From assembly GCA_030592645.1 (NCBI GenBank), contig JAUVIR010000010.1, positions 1-58,689 of the forward strand: a stretch of DNA of 58,689 nucleotides. Direction: 5' to 3'. The notes under the pieces are model-generated. The model saw only the letters and a program-made list of their open reading frames with translations. It was not told the DNA's origin and searched no databases. The position numbers and the translations under genes were made by a program. This DNA comes from Candidatus Fermentibacterota bacterium (lineage in GTDB: Bacteria; Fermentibacterota; Fermentibacteria; Fermentibacterales; JCC-6). This document shows positions 56,046 through 58,689 of this stretch, in pieces (the first letter of the stretch is position 1; every line of letters begins with the position of its first letter).

Positions 56046-56854
56046 TTACTTTTCCCCTTTCCTGCTGCTTTATCAAGGAGAGTATGGTAAAGATCCGGGT
56101 AATCAGCAGGGATCCAATCCTGTCTGAGAAGCCATCTGATGTAATCTGTATCCTGTGCGGCGATATCCTCCACCAGTTTCCCGCGGTACTTTCCAAAGGA
56201 GAATATCTTTACCTCAAGAGCCGATCTGGTAAACTTTACAAGATCTCCCCAGGTATCCTCCGATACAAGACGCATCCTGAGGATGTACTCAATAAGGGAT
56301 CGGACAAGTTCCGTATCGAACATTGCCCTGTGCGCATCACCGCTGATATCTGCATCCAGATCAAAGCGGTATCTCAGGGCCTGGAGGGCATGGGAAGGTA
56401 TGGAGGGCCAGATGTGCCGCGAAAGCCGCAGGGAGTCCAGTTTTGTCTCCTCCGGAATATTACCGAAAATGTCCGGAAGCTGTCTTTTCAATATCGCCAG
56501 ATCGTAGGGCAGATTATGCGCGGAAATATAGTCGGCTTTGCTGACGATATCTCTGAGCTTCTCTGAAATATCCTCCAGAGATGGTTTACCCGTGAGCATG
56601 CCATTGGTAATGTGGTGAATTGCTGAAGCTTCAGGCGGTACGGGTTCCGGCGGGAGTATCAGCTCCTGAATTATGATATCCTTCCGGGGATCTCTTATAA
56701 AACCTTCGTAGGTACTGAGCAGGAATGCCACTTCGCATACATGGGCAGTCCCGGTGTCCACGCCTGTTGTCTCGGTGTCCAGATAGAGAATTCTGCATTC
56801 TTCATCACTGGAGACGGTGCCGGAAAAAAGATCAGGTTCGTTCTTCATAGTCAT
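56042..56854 (-). CDS. DnaQ/ExoX-like 3'-5' exonuclease with C-terminal FGKYRG (DUF3820/ExoX-C-like) region
   Basis: ILYLDTETTGVD; ISAHNLPYDLAILKR; DAHRAMFDTELV; FSFGKYRGKLVEDIAAQDTDYIRWLLRQDW. Stop overlaps the murA start. Confidence 0.85.
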   Translation of the reverse strand: MTMKNEPDLFSGTVSSDEECRILYLDTETTGVDTGTAHVCEVAFLLSTYEGFIRDPRKDIIIQELILPPEPVPPEASAIHHITNGMLTGKPSLEDISEKLRDIVSKADYISAHNLPYDLAILKRQLPDIFGNIPEETKLDSLRLSRHIWPSIPSHALQALRYRFDLDADISGDAHRAMFDTELVRSLIEYILRMRLVSEDTWGDLVKFTRSALEVKIFSFGKYRGKLVEDIAAQDTDYIRWLLRQDWIPADYPDLYHTLLDKAAGKGKSK

Positions 56855-56911
56855 ATTCTAATTGCGCGGGCGGGGTTTGAAAACCCGAAAAAACATGAAC
56901 GCCTTCATTTT

Positions 56912-56939
56912 TTGGCATATTTCAGAAATCATGTATAAT
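56912..56939 (+). promoter_or_regulatory. sigma70-like promoter
   Basis: TTGGCA - 16 nt - TATAAT, 57 bp upstream of ATG 56997. Confidence 0.65.
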
Positions 56940-56996
56940 ATTACCAAGTCAACAGTGCAAGTACATTGTTCGTAATTAGTTCAATTAGGAGGAATT

Positions 56997-58655
56997 ATGA
57001 AATCTATGCAAATACTGGCGGTTTCAATTGCGGCTCTGATAGTCGCATGCGGAGCACAACCGCCGGAGGGGACCGCAGCGTCTTCTCTTGATGTGCTCCC
57101 AGAGGCTTCTCTCTTCTCCATAGCCATAGTCAATCCTGCAGTTATGATCTCATCGCTGGACGGTTACGCCTCAGGTGTTGCCCTTTTGGGCGACACCGCA
57201 GTCTCCGGGTGGCTTCTTACAGCTCTTGATTGTGCAGATATGGCTGAAGTGGAAAGCAGGCTGGGTGTCGATATCGATGGAAGCATGGTGTTCTTCATGG
57301 AGAGCATGATGCCGCAGGGTATAGGAGCGGCTCTGACAGTAACCGATCCAGCCATCTTCTGGGCGAATGTCGGGATCACTCCTGAACCCGGGGAACAGCT
57401 TGAGGGATACGATGTAAGCATGATTTCAGTTGATTTCGGGAATATATATTTCTGCCACACGAACGGACTGCTTCTTGGAGCCGGCAGCAGAGCAGGGCTT
57501 AAGAATATGCTTGAGAACATAGACGGCAGCCTTCCGCAGAATCTGCAGGATATTCCTGACGGAAGCTTCTGCATGCATGCGAATATCGAATCATTCGGTC
57601 CCATGATGGCGGGCCAGCTTGCTATGATGGAACCGCAGATTCTTGCCGGATTAGGCGCCGAGGGTACCATGGATATGGAACTCATGCAGAGGGTCATGGG
57701 TCTCTATTTCGATGCGATCGGTCTTATACTGACTGAAACAAAATCTGTGGATTGTGTTCTCTCGTTTGAGCCGGAGTTCATATTCGGAACCTCTTCCGTT
57801 GAGTTCGTTCAGGGTTCATCACTTGATGAATACATAATTCCTGTCGATATTCAGAATCTCAGTGGTCTTATCCCTGCGGGTAACGTGATGGTCGCAAGGG
57901 TAAGCCTTGATCCGTCAACCAGTACCGCCGCGATGAACGCTGTCTTCAATGCGCTGGGTTTGACTGATCTTCCCCAGAGCATGATCACTTTCTGGGCGGA
58001 AGCTGCAAGTAATACGGCAATGTCCATGACGATCGATCCGGATAATCCGATGCACATAGTAGCTGTCTACGAAATGCCCGAGGGTACGCAGCTCGAAGAT
58101 GTGAAGGAAGCTTACGATATCCAGTTCTCCATGATGTCAGAGTTCATGGATATGCCCGGAGTTACCTTTGCAGACGTTCAGTATGCCGATTATGCAGGCA
58201 TTGAATGGATCACATTCGGTATGAACATGGACATGAGCGCAATGCAGCCTGATTCTCTGGCAGAAAGTGTTCCGATGGATCAAAGTATTGCCTGGACAGC
58301 CTGGATGACAGTTGCGGATGGTATTCTCTATATGGAAATGGCTCCCGAACCGGTGACCGTACCTCTACTGCTGGACGGAACGTATCAGGGCGGGACTGCC
58401 TTGCAAATGCCGGAGATGCAGAACTTCTCCAGCACCTCCGAGATGGCCATGCTTCTCAATATTCCCGAATACGTGAATATGGCATTGGGGATGTCCGGTC
58501 TTGATGTGCCGCCTATCGAAGCAGATCCTGTCTGGATTGAAATGGAAGTCGATTTCACAGGTGGCGGTCTGACTCAGAATTTCAGATTTTCAGGTACGGA
58601 AATGTCCGCATTTATCGGGCAGGCGATAGGAGTGTTCGGAGCGATGGCTCAGTAA
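56997..58655 (+). CDS. methionine-rich lipoprotein, DUF3352-like
   Basis: Lipobox ALIVACGAQ; repeated beta/alpha pattern (DVLPEASLFSIAIVNPAVM...FCHTNGLLLGAGSRAGLKNML) similar to DUF3352-type proteins; SD AGGAGG. Confidence 0.6.
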   Translation: MKSMQILAVSIAALIVACGAQPPEGTAASSLDVLPEASLFSIAIVNPAVMISSLDGYASGVALLGDTAVSGWLLTALDCADMAEVESRLGVDIDGSMVFFMESMMPQGIGAALTVTDPAIFWANVGITPEPGEQLEGYDVSMISVDFGNIYFCHTNGLLLGAGSRAGLKNMLENIDGSLPQNLQDIPDGSFCMHANIESFGPMMAGQLAMMEPQILAGLGAEGTMDMELMQRVMGLYFDAIGLILTETKSVDCVLSFEPEFIFGTSSVEFVQGSSLDEYIIPVDIQNLSGLIPAGNVMVARVSLDPSTSTAAMNAVFNALGLTDLPQSMITFWAEAASNTAMSMTIDPDNPMHIVAVYEMPEGTQLEDVKEAYDIQFSMMSEFMDMPGVTFADVQYADYAGIEWITFGMNMDMSAMQPDSLAESVPMDQSIAWTAWMTVADGILYMEMAPEPVTVPLLLDGTYQGGTALQMPEMQNFSSTSEMAMLLNIPEYVNMALGMSGLDVPPIEADPVWIEMEVDFTGGGLTQNFRFSGTEMSAFIGQAIGVFGAMAQ

Positions 58656-58689
58656 ATAAACTACCGCACTGGAATGGATGCCGGCTGCC

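Noticed and set aside
1-58689. CRISPR array, rRNA or tRNA genes
   Set aside because: No regularly spaced direct repeats of 25-40 bp and no rRNA or tRNA signature sequences found by eye; a tRNAscan/minced run would be needed for certainty.

Overview
This 58.7 kb window is densely coding bacterial chromosome with no rRNA, tRNA, CRISPR array or prophage that I could recognise. Gene content (PorV/PorQ-like protein, GWxTD proteins, FlgD-like C-terminal domains, TonB/ExbBD) suggests an uncultured FCB-type or candidate-phylum bacterium; that placement is an inference. In order: a truncated APC permease (-); tilS-hpt-ftsH-folE-folP-cdaA and a degenerate polyprenyl-synthase-like gene; a 1.26 kb Y1/REP-type transposase element with 26-bp perfect terminal inverted repeats, fitted between two convergent stop codons; priA and an amidohydrolase (-); a catalytic/non-catalytic M16 peptidase pair; a heterodimeric ABC exporter; a three-gene RlmN-like radical SAM / TrxR-like / isochorismatase-like cluster (-); a Panacea (DUF4065)-type toxin-antitoxin pair divergent from an XRE/membrane-protein cassette; the glycine cleavage genes gcvT-H-PA-PB; an uncharacterised membrane-complex locus (MutL-like ASKHA protein, barrel-sandwich protein, DUF6754-like protein and three membrane proteins); a TonB-receptor/ExbB/ExbD/ExbD/TonB/secreted-protein/PorV-like/GWxTD cluster; murA with a Cys-to-Asp active-site change; a DnaQ-like exonuclease; and lipoproteins. 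The best candidates for undescribed biology are the MutL-like/DUF6754 locus, the RlmN-like protein lacking the Cys118 equivalent within its small operon, and the TA locus with 21-bp-phased operator-like repeats. All family calls come from reading motifs by eye; no database search was run.
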